DNA from: Veillonella atypica KON
GTDB lineage: Bacteria > Bacillota > Negativicutes > Veillonellales > Veillonellaceae
Assembly: GCF_002959915.1 (NCBI RefSeq)
Contig: NZ_PPDE01000005.1
Coordinates: forward strand, 62,001-126,000
Length of the DNA: 64,000 nt
Direction of reading: 5' to 3'
Each line of letters begins with the position of its first letter. The first letter of the stretch is position 1. Position numbers and translations under genes: made by a program. Positions 44,605 to 54,276 of this stretch are shown in pieces. Below the pieces are notes generated by a model, which searched no databases, was not told the origin of the DNA, and worked only from the letters and a program-made list of their open reading frames with translations.

Positions 44605-44880
44605 CTATTGTTTTTTCTTAAAAGATTTTAGGATGAAACCACCCACAGTTCCGGTGATACCAAAACCTAATAGGCCCATGCCAATTGTATGCATTAAAAT
44701 ACTACTTTGATTGTTTTTAGAAATTTCTTGTGCTGCTTGCACTGCGCTTGTAGCCTTTTTCGCAATTTCAACATTATTAGCTGATGGATCTGGAATAACA
44801 AATAAGATTATAATGGCAATGATTAGACTGATAATACCAGCAATGAATAAATACTTTCCGCGTTGATTTACTTTTTCCAT
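44605..44880 (-). CDS. Uncharacterised two-helix membrane protein
   Basis: A 91-residue protein I cannot place. Hydrophobic segments at residues ~10-30 and ~60-83 flank a soluble stretch rich in Ala, Lys and Gln (ANNVEIAKKATSAVQAAQEI); the C-terminus is basic (KSFKKKQ). AGGAGA precedes the start. Monocistronic, convergent with the ECF-like gene. Confidence 0.6.
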   Translation of the reverse strand: MEKVNQRGKYLFIAGIISLIIAIIILFVIPDPSANNVEIAKKATSAVQAAQEISKNNQSSILMHTIGMGLLGFGITGTVGGFILKSFKKKQ

Positions 44881-45590
44881 AATATCCTCTCCTTTATATA
44901 TTACGAAATAAGATATATAGTGTTCATCTTGATTATATCCTGTATGTATATAAATGTAAATTAATAATTCTGTATATGATTTTCGTAATTAAGTACTTAT
45001 GGAAGGTTAGTGAAAATGAAAATGGAAAAGACAGTTTATGTTTTGTTTAAAAATAGAGATTTGATGTGGTTGAGATAATGTTCGAATTAATATTAAAATA
45101 TATTTAAAAATACATAAAAACAACTAATTATTCAGCATCGTAAATGAATAGAAATATCTAGTGTTCATAATTAATTCATGAAAATATAGTGAGAGTGATG
45201 CGTTTGGGATTTACTATGCTTATTAAAATATTGATTATTTATAAGTAAATTGATGTATTATATGAAAAGGGCACAAAATATTCTGATTTTAAAGCTCATC
45301 ATAAAAATTGATAAGTATATCAATATGGCATAGAACAATGGCAATCATGCTATTTTTAATGTATATGAAGAGTTATTAATGAACTTTATATGGAAAAAAA
45401 GCTTGTACATATCGTAAAATTTTGATATGCTATGCAAGTAATTAACAATATAAATTTTTCTTAAACTGACTTAAATATTATTTTTGAAGAGAAAAAATAT
45501 ATTTAGGTTAGGCTAAAGAGAGAGGCGAATAGAGAGATTGAAAAATTGTATTGTATATTGTTAAGGATTTTAATTTAGTGAGGGTGTAAG
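44881..45590. other. 700-base AT-rich spacer upstream of the adhesin
   Basis: No gene or hairpin of note. It contains a good promoter for the adhesin (TTGTAC 45403-45408, 17 bases, TATGCT 45426-45431) and a ~150-base leader ending TGAGGG. The unusually long spacer may hold regulator sites for surface-protein expression; no homopolymer tract typical of phase variation was seen. Confidence 0.5.
45403..45431 (+). promoter_or_regulatory. Promoter of the trimeric autotransporter gene
   Basis: TTGTAC, 17-base spacer, TATGCT. Confidence 0.55.
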
Positions 45591-47591
45591 ATGAGAGAAA
45601 ACAAACATTCCAAAAAATTAGCGCTTGCAGTATTGGCTGCTACAGCTGCTGTAGGCGTATCCGCAGTGGCGCCTGTTAGTGCGGCTGAAATCCAAACTGC
45701 ACAAGGTTTTATTTTTGCAGCAGGTAATGCAACAGAGTCTCCAGATACTACGCACAATAGTGTTTCTTATGGTACTGTTGCAACTGGTACAGCTACTAGC
45801 ATCGCAGTTGGTCAAGGTAATAGTATTACAAGTGCTACTGGTTCTAGCAGTGCTTATGGTAACCAAAATACAGTTAATGGTGACCAAGCTAACGCATTTG
45901 GTGATGGCAATACTGTAGAAGGCTCTTATGCACAAGCATTTGGTGATAGCAATGTTATTAATGGTACACATGCTATTGGCTATGGTTACAAAAACACTGT
46001 AGGTGAATCGACTTCTAATTTCCGTGATCGTGATTATGATAACGAACCAGATAGTGCAACATTACGTCCAGGAGATTGGAAATCTAATTCTGTAGCTATT
46101 GGTTCTGAAAATACTGCATTAGGTAGTTCTGCATTGGCAGTAGGTAATGGGGCTCAAGCTAAAATGAGTGAAGCTATTGCTATCGGTCACGCTGCAGATG
46201 CTGAACGTACTTGGTCTACTGCAATTGGTACACGTGCAAATGCATCCGAAGTTCGTTCCCAAGCTATTGGTTTTGAAGCACAAGCTGCTGGATACAAATC
46301 AAATGCAATTGGTTCTAGTGCAGAGGCAACTGGTGCACATACTAATGCAATCGGTTCTTCCGCTATTGCTTCTGGTGACCATGCACAGGCTTATGGTGCG
46401 GGTGCACAAGCTCGAGGTCTACGTGCTAATGCTTTTGGCTCTGATGCACATGCTACAGCTGACCATGCTATGGCAATTGGTGACCACTCCGTTGCGACTG
46501 ATGCAAATTCGGTTGCTATTGGCTTCCAATCTCAATCTGCTCCGGCAACAGCTGTAAATAATGCTTCTATCACAACAACTAGCATTACAAGTGGTGCTCC
46601 AATCACAACTCATACATATGGTGGTTTTGCTGGTGTAGGTTCTGCAACTAAAGGCTCTGTTTCTGTAGGTCAAGTTGGTCAAGAACGCCAAATTAAGAAC
46701 GTAGCAGCAGGCGAAATCTCTGCTACATCTACAGATGCTGTAAATGGTAGTCAATTGTTCTCTGTAGCAAAGGATTTACAAAATCAAATCGATAACTCTA
46801 CACCAGGTACCATCAATAATAACATTACTAACTTGACTAACCGTGTCGGCGATGTAGAACAACGCGTTAATAAAGTAGGTGCAGGTTCTGCTGCATTGGC
46901 TGCGTTACATCCATTAGACTTCAACCCAGATGATAAATGGACAGTAGCTGCTGGTTATGGTCACTACCATAATGCTAACTCTGCTGCATTGGGTGCTTTC
47001 TACCGTCCTAATGAAGACACAATGTTCTCCATCGGTAGCACAGTAGGTAATGGTAATCCTCAATTAAATGCAGGTGTATCCATTCGTCTTGGTAAACGTG
47101 CACCTGAATCTCGTTCCCGTGTAGCTATGGGCCGTGAAATTGCTGAATTGAACGCACGTCTTCAAGATATTGAAAATAAATACAATAACTTGTTACAAGT
47201 ATTGAATCCACATGCAATTGATCCTAGCAAAACTGCTGAATTCCCAGATGTTCCTCGCAATCACTGGGCTTACCAATACATTAGCCAATTGGCTGGTAAT
47301 GGTATCCTTGTTGGTTACCCTGATGGCACATTCAAAGGCGATGCAACAATGACTCGTTACGAATTCGCAACTATGTTGTACCGTGCTCTTCAAAACGGTG
47401 CACCTATCGATGATAACATGCGTCGTGCTATGGACGAATTCCAACCTGAATTACAAAATATTCGTCTTAACCATTACCGTGTTGACCGTATTTCTGGTGG
47501 CGATAATGACCGTCATAAAACAGAACGTGTTCGCGTTAACAACGAACCTAAAAACCAACGCGACGTATATGGTTCCCGTATTAGCCAATAA
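45591..47591 (+). CDS. Trimeric autotransporter adhesin with C-terminal SLH domain
   Basis: A 666-residue protein. Signal peptide 1-32; YadA-like head of 14-residue left-handed repeats (SxAxGxxAxA pattern) at ~60-315; neck and stalk at ~360-425 (QIKNVAAGEISATSTDAVNG marks the HANS connector); YadA membrane anchor at ~426-502; coiled coil ~510-535; then an SLH domain at ~550-600 (FPDVPRNHWAYQYISQLAGN, GILVGYPDGTFKGDATMTRY) and a polar tail. In a normal type Vc protein the anchor is the C-terminus. The extra domain would lie in the periplasm and could bind modified peptidoglycan, as OmpM does. It is an adhesion/biofilm protein by family. Confidence 0.9.
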   Translation: MRENKHSKKLALAVLAATAAVGVSAVAPVSAAEIQTAQGFIFAAGNATESPDTTHNSVSYGTVATGTATSIAVGQGNSITSATGSSSAYGNQNTVNGDQANAFGDGNTVEGSYAQAFGDSNVINGTHAIGYGYKNTVGESTSNFRDRDYDNEPDSATLRPGDWKSNSVAIGSENTALGSSALAVGNGAQAKMSEAIAIGHAADAERTWSTAIGTRANASEVRSQAIGFEAQAAGYKSNAIGSSAEATGAHTNAIGSSAIASGDHAQAYGAGAQARGLRANAFGSDAHATADHAMAIGDHSVATDANSVAIGFQSQSAPATAVNNASITTTSITSGAPITTHTYGGFAGVGSATKGSVSVGQVGQERQIKNVAAGEISATSTDAVNGSQLFSVAKDLQNQIDNSTPGTINNNITNLTNRVGDVEQRVNKVGAGSAALAALHPLDFNPDDKWTVAAGYGHYHNANSAALGAFYRPNEDTMFSIGSTVGNGNPQLNAGVSIRLGKRAPESRSRVAMGREIAELNARLQDIENKYNNLLQVLNPHAIDPSKTAEFPDVPRNHWAYQYISQLAGNGILVGYPDGTFKGDATMTRYEFATMLYRALQNGAPIDDNMRRAMDEFQPELQNIRLNHYRVDRISGGDNDRHKTERVRVNNEPKNQRDVYGSRISQ

Positions 47592-47631
47592 TACATTGAC
47601 TATAACTTCCCTTCGAGCTTGTGAAAGCTCC

Positions 47632-47667
47632 AAAACAGGATGTATCCTCGTGATGCATCCTGTTTTT
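47632..47667 (+). terminator. Terminator of the adhesin gene
   Basis: AAAACAGGATGTATC / GATGCATCCTGTTTTT. Confidence 0.85.
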
Positions 47668-47830
47668 GTTTTATTATAAAGATTATAAAACTTCATCAAA
47701 TATTTATGTAGAATTATTGCATTTAGATACATATAGTAGTATAATTACATTCGTGATAATAAATATACAGAATATATGTATAAAATATAAAAATAGTAGT
47801 TTGATAAAGATATAAAATGAGGGCAAGACA

Positions 47831-48316
47831 ATGAAAGAATTCAGACAATTAACAGTAGAAGATACAGCGGAATACCATAAGGTTTTAATTGATGGTTATG
47901 CAGCTATTAAAGATTTTCCAATTACCTTTGATGCCATCGATTTTACCGAAGAAGAATCTAAAGGGTGGATTGAAAACTATCCTGTATATGGATTGTATAT
48001 TGACGGACAATTAGTGAGCTCTATTACATTCTGCATGCCATGGGTTAAATACTCTACACCGGATAAATTTCCACATATTGCCCATTTCGTAACAGCACCA
48101 GCTTTCAAAGGCAAAGGCTATGCACGGGAAACACTTGGTTATGCAGAAGAGTTGTTAAAAACTCAATTTAAGACACCAGCCGTTACATTGGGTACGGCTA
48201 AAGAGCATCCATGGTTGCCTAAGATGTATGAATCCTTTGGATTTAAAGCTTATGATCAAGTACATTTTAGAGGAAAACAACATACAACGGTATTGTTTAA
48301 AAAAGACTTGATATAA
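47831..48316 (+). CDS. GNAT-family N-acetyltransferase
   Basis: A 161-residue protein with a GNAT fold: N-terminal FRQLTVEDTAEYHKVLIDGY, then IAHFVTAPAFKGKGYARETL, in which V-(8 residues)-K-G-K-G-Y-A is the acetyl-CoA loop (R/Q-x-x-G-x-G/A), and the C-terminal MYESFGFKAYDQVHF strand. Substrate unknown. It stands alone between the adhesin gene and the DUF969 gene, each spacer carrying a terminator. Confidence 0.82.
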   Translation: MKEFRQLTVEDTAEYHKVLIDGYAAIKDFPITFDAIDFTEEESKGWIENYPVYGLYIDGQLVSSITFCMPWVKYSTPDKFPHIAHFVTAPAFKGKGYARETLGYAEELLKTQFKTPAVTLGTAKEHPWLPKMYESFGFKAYDQVHFRGKQHTTVLFKKDLI

Positions 48317-48326
48317 CTAATACAAG

Positions 48327-48364
48327 CACCTCGTAAGGATATTCCTCATGAGGTGTATTTTTTT
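48327..48364 (+). terminator. Terminator of GNAT gene
   Basis: CACCTCGTAAGGAT / ATTCCTCATGAGGTG followed by T-run. Confidence 0.65.
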
Positions 48365-48473
48365 GTACAAGATAGTGCAGGATTTTTACATTTGGATATA
48401 TAATATATACATGTATGTCATATCTATGCGTTCATTTTGAATGGTAGATGGTTTATTGAAAGGATGTGAGACT

Positions 48474-49223
48474 ATGTTAGTCTTATCTGGTATTTTAGTG
48501 ATGGTCATCGGTCTGATGCTGCGCTTTAATGCCTTGTTAGTTGTCGTAGCCGCAGGTTTTGTAACGGGCCTTGCAGGTGGTCTCAGTATCAACGATATCG
48601 TTGGTGCCATTGGGGAGGCTTTCGTTAAAAATCGTTATATGTCATTATTTATTTTGATTTTACCTGTTATTGGTCTTATGGAACGTCATGGCTTGCGTGA
48701 ACGGGCAGAAATTTTGATCGGCAAGATCAACGCTGCTACGGCTGGTCGTATCTTTATGATTTACTTATTTGTGCGCCAAGTAACTGTGGCTTTTGGTATT
48801 AACATGTCCGGTATGGTTGCCATGGTACGTCCGTTGATCGCACCTATGAGTGAAGCTGCAGTAGCTCAAGGTCGCCCAGTATCTCAACGTACTCTTGATA
48901 AGGTGCGTGGTATAGCTGCTTCTGCAGATAATACAGGCAATTTCTTCGGTCAAAACTTGTTCCTTGCTGCTGGTGGGTTATTGCTTATCAAAGGCGTTAT
49001 GGAACAATTAGGCTATTCTGTAGAGTTAACAGATATGGTGTTATACGGATTGCCAACTGCTGTTTGTGCCTATATCGTTAACTTCATTCGCTTTATTATC
49101 TTTGATAAAACAATTCAAGCCTCTGTAGCTCGTGACGAAGAGGATATGAAATCTGGTAAATTAGTACCTAATGAATTTAATATCCTTGTTACACCAGAAG
49201 AATTAAAGAAGGAGGCTGAATAA
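48474..49223 (+). CDS. DUF969-family membrane protein (pyroglutamate carrier module)
   Basis: About 249 residues with six or more hydrophobic segments. I recognise it as DUF969 from its content and from the invariable gene order DUF969-DUF979-pcp. Together with DUF979 it forms a putative transporter, presumably for pyroglutamate or pyroglutamyl peptides (inference from the pcp neighbour). Start 48474 is chosen since the TM1 begins just after it; GAAAGG lies ~12 bases upstream. Stop and next start are two bases apart. Confidence 0.8.
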   Translation: MLVLSGILVMVIGLMLRFNALLVVVAAGFVTGLAGGLSINDIVGAIGEAFVKNRYMSLFILILPVIGLMERHGLRERAEILIGKINAATAGRIFMIYLFVRQVTVAFGINMSGMVAMVRPLIAPMSEAAVAQGRPVSQRTLDKVRGIAASADNTGNFFGQNLFLAAGGLLLIKGVMEQLGYSVELTDMVLYGLPTAVCAYIVNFIRFIIFDKTIQASVARDEEDMKSGKLVPNEFNILVTPEELKKEAE

Positions 49224-49224
49224 T

Positions 49225-50154
49225 ATGTTAGAACTTATCTATAAAATGCAGCCCTTAGATTATGTATATCTTCTCGTAGGGATTATTCTATTTATCTTTG
49301 CCATTCAATCATTCCTTGATAAAGAACATAAATATCGCATTGGTACAGGTTTATTCTGGCTCTTGTACAGCGTGTCCTTTATCTTTGGCTCTTATCTATC
49401 AAAGGAAATAAATGGCTGGCTCGTTATCGCCATGGCTGCTATCGTCTTGGTAAAACAACTCGGCAAAGGTCATTACTTTGAATCTCCTATTGAATTCAAA
49501 AAAGACGAAGCAGTCCGTATTGGTAATGTTATTTTCGTACCGGCTTTACTTGTTGGTATCATCACGTTCATCATTGGCTTCTTTACTAAATTAGGTGCTC
49601 TTGTAGGCATTGGTATTGCGGCCATCATCGCTATGTGCGCTGCTCTTTACATCACTAAGGGTTCATTTAACCAAGGTTTCCATGAAGGTCGTCGTCTTAT
49701 CGATGCTATCGGTTGGACTGCTATCTTGTCCCAATTATTAGCGGCCCTAGGCTATCTATTTAATTTGGCTGGCGTTGGTAAAATTATCTCAAGTGCTGTA
49801 GCTAGTGTTGTGCCTGCAGATAATGTATTCCTCGTAGTTGTAGCATACTGCATCGGTATGGTCATCTTCACAATGATCATGGGTAACGCTTTTGCAGCCT
49901 TTGCGATGATTACAAGTGCTATCGGTGTTCCAATGCTCGTTGTAGCTCATGGTGCAAACCCAGCTGCTATTGGTGCTATCGCAATGCTTGCTGGCTATTG
50001 CGGTACCTTGATGACACCTATGGCTGCCAACTTTAACATTGTACCGGTAGCGCTTCTTGAAATGCGTGATCAATACGGTGTTATTAAAGCTCAACTTCCA
50101 ATTGCATTGATTATGCTCGTGTTGAATATCCTATTGATGTACTATTTTATTTAA
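49225..50154 (+). CDS. DUF979-family membrane protein (partner of DUF969)
   Basis: A 309-residue protein with about nine hydrophobic segments. GNAFAAFAMITSAIGVPMLV and AIAMLAGYCGTLMTPMAANF resemble the transmembrane core of ion/substrate carriers. It is translated directly after the DUF969 gene (AAGGAGG in the end of that gene) and 50 bases before pcp. A substrate role in pyroglutamate uptake is inferred from context only. Confidence 0.82.
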   Translation: MLELIYKMQPLDYVYLLVGIILFIFAIQSFLDKEHKYRIGTGLFWLLYSVSFIFGSYLSKEINGWLVIAMAAIVLVKQLGKGHYFESPIEFKKDEAVRIGNVIFVPALLVGIITFIIGFFTKLGALVGIGIAAIIAMCAALYITKGSFNQGFHEGRRLIDAIGWTAILSQLLAALGYLFNLAGVGKIISSAVASVVPADNVFLVVVAYCIGMVIFTMIMGNAFAAFAMITSAIGVPMLVVAHGANPAAIGAIAMLAGYCGTLMTPMAANFNIVPVALLEMRDQYGVIKAQLPIALIMLVLNILLMYYFI

Positions 50155-50207
50155 GACCTTGTTCTGTGGATGAACAATCTTTTGAAATATCCTTATGAGG
50201 TGTTATG

Positions 50208-50861
50208 ATGAAAACTATTTTAATTACTGGATTTGATCCATTTGGTGGCGAACCTATTAATCCTGCATGGGAAGCTGTAAAAACGATGGATGGTTATACT
50301 GATGGCGATTACAAGGTGGTAACTCAAATGGTGCCAACTGTACGTTATACTTCTGTTGATACTGTGAAAGCAGCTGCTGAAAAATGCCAACCAGACTTTA
50401 TTCTATGTGTAGGTCAAGCAGGGGGCCGTCCAGATATTACGGTAGAACGAGTTGCTATTAACTGCGATGACTTCCGCATTCCAGACAATGCAGGCAATCA
50501 ACCAGAGGATGAGCCAATCGTAGCTGATGGGCCTAGTGCCTATTTTGCAACGTTGCCAATTAAAAACATTGTTAACGCATTGCATCAAAATGGCATTCCT
50601 GCAAAGGTTTCTAATACGGCTGGTACCTTTGTATGCAATCATTTGATGTATGGTGTATGCCATTATGCGGCACAAAAGGGCAATATCAAGGCTGGTTTTA
50701 TGCACATTCCGTACTTGCCATCTCAAGTGGTGGATAAACCAAATCAACCTAGCATGGCTGTTGAAACTGTGCGTGCCACATTGGAAACCATCGTGCATGT
50801 ATTGGCTCATGGTGAAAGCTACAAGGCACAAGATATTAACTATACAACACCTCATGAATAG
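50208..50861 (+). CDS. pcp: Pyroglutamyl-peptidase I
   Basis: About 217 residues, a C15 cysteine peptidase that removes N-terminal pyroglutamate. Catalytic Glu region in VERVAINCDDFRIPDN, nucleophile Cys in NTAGTFVCNHLMYG and His in GFMHIPYLP are present. N-terminus ILITGFDPFGGEPINPAWEA is diagnostic. Two ATGs (50205/50208) follow ATGAGGTG. Third gene of the DUF969-DUF979-pcp operon. Confidence 0.95.
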   Translation: MKTILITGFDPFGGEPINPAWEAVKTMDGYTDGDYKVVTQMVPTVRYTSVDTVKAAAEKCQPDFILCVGQAGGRPDITVERVAINCDDFRIPDNAGNQPEDEPIVADGPSAYFATLPIKNIVNALHQNGIPAKVSNTAGTFVCNHLMYGVCHYAAQKGNIKAGFMHIPYLPSQVVDKPNQPSMAVETVRATLETIVHVLAHGESYKAQDINYTTPHE

Positions 50862-50968
50862 GCGGTATCTTTAATACGTGTATCGCATGTTATATAGTAT
50901 GATGATGCGGTGTAGAGAATATAGATTCATATATTTTGTTTGTGTATAGATGAGAGTGGGTTATCTCT

Positions 50969-52297
50969 ATGAATAAAAAATTAGTAGCAAGTTTAGTTTC
51001 TTGTTTTGTATTGGGTTCTGTCAGTGCCTATGCAGCCAATCCATTTAGTGATGTAGATCCTTCTAGTTGGGCCTATCAATCAGTAGAACAATTGGCATCT
51101 GCCGGTATTATTAATGGCTACCCAGATGGGACTTTCAAAGGCAATAAAGATATTACACGCTATGAAATGGCTCAAATGGTAGCGAAAGCCATGGCGAATC
51201 AAGACCGCGCTAATGCGGAACAACAAGCTATGATTAATCGCTTGGCCGATGAATTTAGTAATGAACTCAATACATTGGGCGTGCGTGTAGCAAAATTAGA
51301 AGATCAAGTGGGCAATGTGAAGGTAACAGGAAATTATCGTTTACGCTATCGCGGCAGCCAATTGAAAAATGATGCGTATGCTTATGGAAAGCATTCCTCC
51401 TTTGATTATCGGGCGCGTGTGATTTTTAATGCTAAGGTCAATGATAAAACCGATGCTGTTGTCCGTGTACAAGGTTCCGGTGAGCTCGGCAATAGCAATG
51501 CTAATATAGCTCAGGTAAATCTTGCCTATGTAGATCATCATTTTGGCAAGGACACAACATTGCGCGTAGGTCGTCAACTTTATACGCCTGCACTAGGGCT
51601 CATGTATGATGACCTCATCGATGGGGCGCGCCTCATGTATAAACATGGTAAGCTAGATGTATCCGCTAGCTATGGTTACTGGTGGGGTGGTGCAGGTACG
51701 TACCAAAATAAGGAAAACACTATCTCTGCAGCTATGCTAGAAGTGAAAGGTAAACTTAACAAACATGTTACCCTTGGCGGTATGTATGGCCGATTCCATA
51801 ATGGTAAATTATACCAAGGTCAAGACATTGATGCGGCTACAGGTAAACAAGTTAAATCCTTTATCGATTCCCCGTACAAAAATATTTGGGGCCTTAACGC
51901 GAATATGAACTTCAACCGTTGGAACGCATTCGGCGAATGGCTTACAGCACCAGGCATATCCAATTCCCAAGCTTGGATGGCTAGTGTAGGTTATGGTAAT
52001 TACAATATTAGTAAAGCTCGTACTTATAGCGTACGTGGTCAATATTACTATGAAGAAGCTAACTCGCCTGTCTTCAGTAGTGCCTTTGCACCGGCCTATA
52101 GCTTCTTCAATCAACACTATGTGGATACTAAGGGCGTTGCTCATGTACGTAATGGTTTTAAAGGCTTTGTAGCTAATGTAAACTACGTACCATTCCAAAA
52201 TGTATCCATCGGTGCTTACTATGGCTTTGGCAATAAAGACATGGACGGTAATAAATTAGGTGATTACTGGCGTACAGACGTGAACTTTATGTTCTAA
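50969..52297 (+). CDS. OmpM-type outer-membrane porin with N-terminal SLH domain
   Basis: A 442-residue protein. Signal peptide 1-22 (cleavage SAYA-AN), SLH domain ~23-72 (PFSDVDPSSWAYQSVEQLAS, AGIINGYPDGTFKGNKDITRY), coiled-coil linker ~75-112, and a ~330-residue beta-barrel with alternating polar/aromatic strands ending in Phe (NFMF), the usual OMP C-terminal signal. In Veillonella and Selenomonas OmpM links the outer membrane to cadaverine-modified peptidoglycan. GAGTGGG precedes the start weakly. A family paralogue is likely elsewhere; which one this is cannot be told. Confidence 0.93.
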   Translation: MNKKLVASLVSCFVLGSVSAYAANPFSDVDPSSWAYQSVEQLASAGIINGYPDGTFKGNKDITRYEMAQMVAKAMANQDRANAEQQAMINRLADEFSNELNTLGVRVAKLEDQVGNVKVTGNYRLRYRGSQLKNDAYAYGKHSSFDYRARVIFNAKVNDKTDAVVRVQGSGELGNSNANIAQVNLAYVDHHFGKDTTLRVGRQLYTPALGLMYDDLIDGARLMYKHGKLDVSASYGYWWGGAGTYQNKENTISAAMLEVKGKLNKHVTLGGMYGRFHNGKLYQGQDIDAATGKQVKSFIDSPYKNIWGLNANMNFNRWNAFGEWLTAPGISNSQAWMASVGYGNYNISKARTYSVRGQYYYEEANSPVFSSAFAPAYSFFNQHYVDTKGVAHVRNGFKGFVANVNYVPFQNVSIGAYYGFGNKDMDGNKLGDYWRTDVNFMF

Positions 52298-52326
52298 TCT
52301 CAGAACGCCCTATACATGTGGTTTCA

Positions 52327-52408
52327 AAATTAGTACAGGCCTGTACTAATTCTCAGAAAGGATATATAGGGGTACTACAAAATAGAACAGGCCTGTTCTA
52401 TTTTGTAG
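52327..52408. repeat. Two ACAGGCCTGT palindromes (array 1)
   Basis: Palindrome AAATTAGTACAGGCCTGTACTAATTc at 52327-52351, then a 34-base perfect palindrome CTACAAAATAGAACAGG.. at 52375-52408, centres ~55 apart. The linker CAGAAAGGATATATAGGGGT is shared with the array at 54277-54463. Confidence 0.8.
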
Positions 52409-52430
52409 TAGGGGTTGTTCAAAATGTAAT

Positions 52431-52460
52431 AAGAGGCTGTCATTATTGACAGCCTCTTTT
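52431..52460. terminator. Bidirectional terminator ompM-like / hipA-like
   Basis: AAGAGGCTGTCA / TGACAGCCTCTTTT. Confidence 0.8.
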
Positions 52461-52461
52461 G

Positions 52462-53655
52462 CTATTGTTGAGCTATATTGGGATGAATAAAATTGATGTT
52501 TTTTTCGTCGAGTAAACGTATGAAATAAGCAGATCGTTGTTGGATATAGGATTCTAATATATCTAATTTTGCATCTGTTAGTATATCTGATGGAATACGA
52601 TTAAATTTAAAATTTAGTAATGGTGTTAACATGGCACGGTGCGAATCGTGAAGATATAATTTTGCCAATGTATCAAAGGAGAGTCCCCAAAAACTGATAT
52701 CTTTCACACCATTTAAATTGGCATATTCATCGTTAGTTATATTGTAGAATAATGAATTTCCATGATCAAATAAAGGTACAGGACCTAGGATACGATTGCT
52801 TTCATTATCGATGAGAACACCAAAATTATTGAGGTGTCGGTCAGTATTATGAATGAGTGCATCGAATACCATCATATCAGAAAATGGGATAATACCGTAC
52901 AAGCTAGCTATATCGTGCTGTGTGTCATATAACATAAGCTCGTCACGAGATATCGTTTCTTTTAGAAGACCAGATATAGGCATGTATCCGACCTGTTCCG
53001 ATGTGAATAGAGGGCACGCACTAACTAGTTGGTCGTGGAATGTAGTGAGTTTATATTCCACATGTGCTAACCCCATAGCTGCTGCAATCTGACTAGCATA
53101 TACTTCACTGAGTGCCTCAAGCCCTCCATTGGCATAGCGAGGTGTTGAACCTTTATATAAATAAATGACATCATTTTCACGATGCCAACACTTACGGAGC
53201 ATGCCGTTTGTTGTGTATTCGGGGGTCGTCACAATCCCTTGTATATGACTATCTTCGCCTGTGAAAGCGATGCCTGACACAATTTCACTAAATGGATTGT
53301 CGTATAAATTAACATCTGACCATGAAATAGTGGAATGAGTCGGTTTTACCCAATATGTATCATTTAGGGATAGACCATAGGTTACATCTAAATATCGATA
53401 TGGATTTTCTGTATCTGAAATGGCATCTAATAAATTCTCAACAAATGCACGATTATTTGGAATCTTACGCTGTAATAACCAATTTTTTAGTCCTTTTATG
53501 GTAGGTTGCATATTTATTGGCAATGTCGTATTATCTATGATTGTTAAATCAGAAATATCCATGCGAACCAATGTGGTTAAGTTGACAACATCTTCGTGCC
53601 TCTCGATGCAAAACTGCAAGAGAGGGGTATCTTTGTTGAGTAATACATACTCCAT
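52462..53655 (-). CDS. HipA-like serine/threonine kinase-fold protein
   Basis: A 397-residue protein. The C-terminal half has the HipA_C signature: FDALIHNTDRHLNNFGVLID (catalytic loop D-x-x-x-x-N-x-D-R-H-x-x-N) followed by GPVPLFDHGNSLF (metal-binding D-x-G-like), and an upstream KGSTPRYANGGLEALSEVYA block for ATP binding. The N-terminal ~130 residues are unlike classical HipA. No hipB-type HTH gene is adjacent, so it may be an orphan or a different kinase of the superfamily. AAGGAGG precedes the start. Together with the next gene it lies between two palindrome arrays. Confidence 0.78.
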   Translation of the reverse strand: MEYVLLNKDTPLLQFCIERHEDVVNLTTLVRMDISDLTIIDNTTLPINMQPTIKGLKNWLLQRKIPNNRAFVENLLDAISDTENPYRYLDVTYGLSLNDTYWVKPTHSTISWSDVNLYDNPFSEIVSGIAFTGEDSHIQGIVTTPEYTTNGMLRKCWHRENDVIYLYKGSTPRYANGGLEALSEVYASQIAAAMGLAHVEYKLTTFHDQLVSACPLFTSEQVGYMPISGLLKETISRDELMLYDTQHDIASLYGIIPFSDMMVFDALIHNTDRHLNNFGVLIDNESNRILGPVPLFDHGNSLFYNITNDEYANLNGVKDISFWGLSFDTLAKLYLHDSHRAMLTPLLNFKFNRIPSDILTDAKLDILESYIQQRSAYFIRLLDEKNINFIHPNIAQQ

Positions 53656-53813
53656 GTGAATCCTCCTTTCCTTTGAGTTTTATATATGCTCATTATAGCA
53701 TAAGAAAAAACCTTTCTATGGATGTAGTTACAACTCAGATTATCTGAGTTTATTAGCTTTTAGATTGGATGCTATAATAAATAATATAAAGTTGTTTACG
53801 GAGAGTAATGATA

Positions 53814-54215
53814 ATGTATGAAATTGTAAATGAATCTAATTTAACAATAGCATTTGATATGGATACACAACTATCTCCTTTTGGAGCCTTTGGTATTTAT
53901 ATTAAACAAGGGAATCATTGTTGCTCAGCTATCATTGATACCGGTGATTGGTGGGGGATACATAGAGGTTATAATGAGCTTGTCGACATGAATCAAACTT
54001 GTAAAGGAAAAGCGAGTTTTCGCCATTATCTGAGTAGCGGTGGTAATAAACTTATATTTACATTAGATTCCAAAGGTGGTCTTAATATCAATGTTGTTAT
54101 ATGTGAGTATAATTACGAGTGTAAGATGACTATTGAAAGCTTAGACCAAACGTATTTACCCAAGTTTATTGAGTTTTTCAAAGTTTTTCTTGAACGAGAA
54201 CCTAAAGAAATTTAG
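53814..54215 (+). CDS. Hypothetical protein, 133 residues
   Basis: Not recognised. A soluble, acidic alpha/beta protein with short beta-rich segments (FGAFGIYIKQGNHCCSAIID; GGNKLIFTLDSKGGLNINVV) and a C-terminal helix (LPKFIEFFKVFLERE). The layout is similar to small WapI-like immunity proteins, without firm support. Start 53814 is eight bases from GGAGAG; ATG 53808 is too close. It has a long AT-rich tail region and is divergent from the HipA-like gene. Confidence 0.6.
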   Translation: MYEIVNESNLTIAFDMDTQLSPFGAFGIYIKQGNHCCSAIIDTGDWWGIHRGYNELVDMNQTCKGKASFRHYLSSGGNKLIFTLDSKGGLNINVVICEYNYECKMTIESLDQTYLPKFIEFFKVFLEREPKEI

Positions 54216-54276
54216 TTTATATTGCATAAATCTAAAAAATTATTGAAGTAGGCATATAATAGCTATATATTTTATA

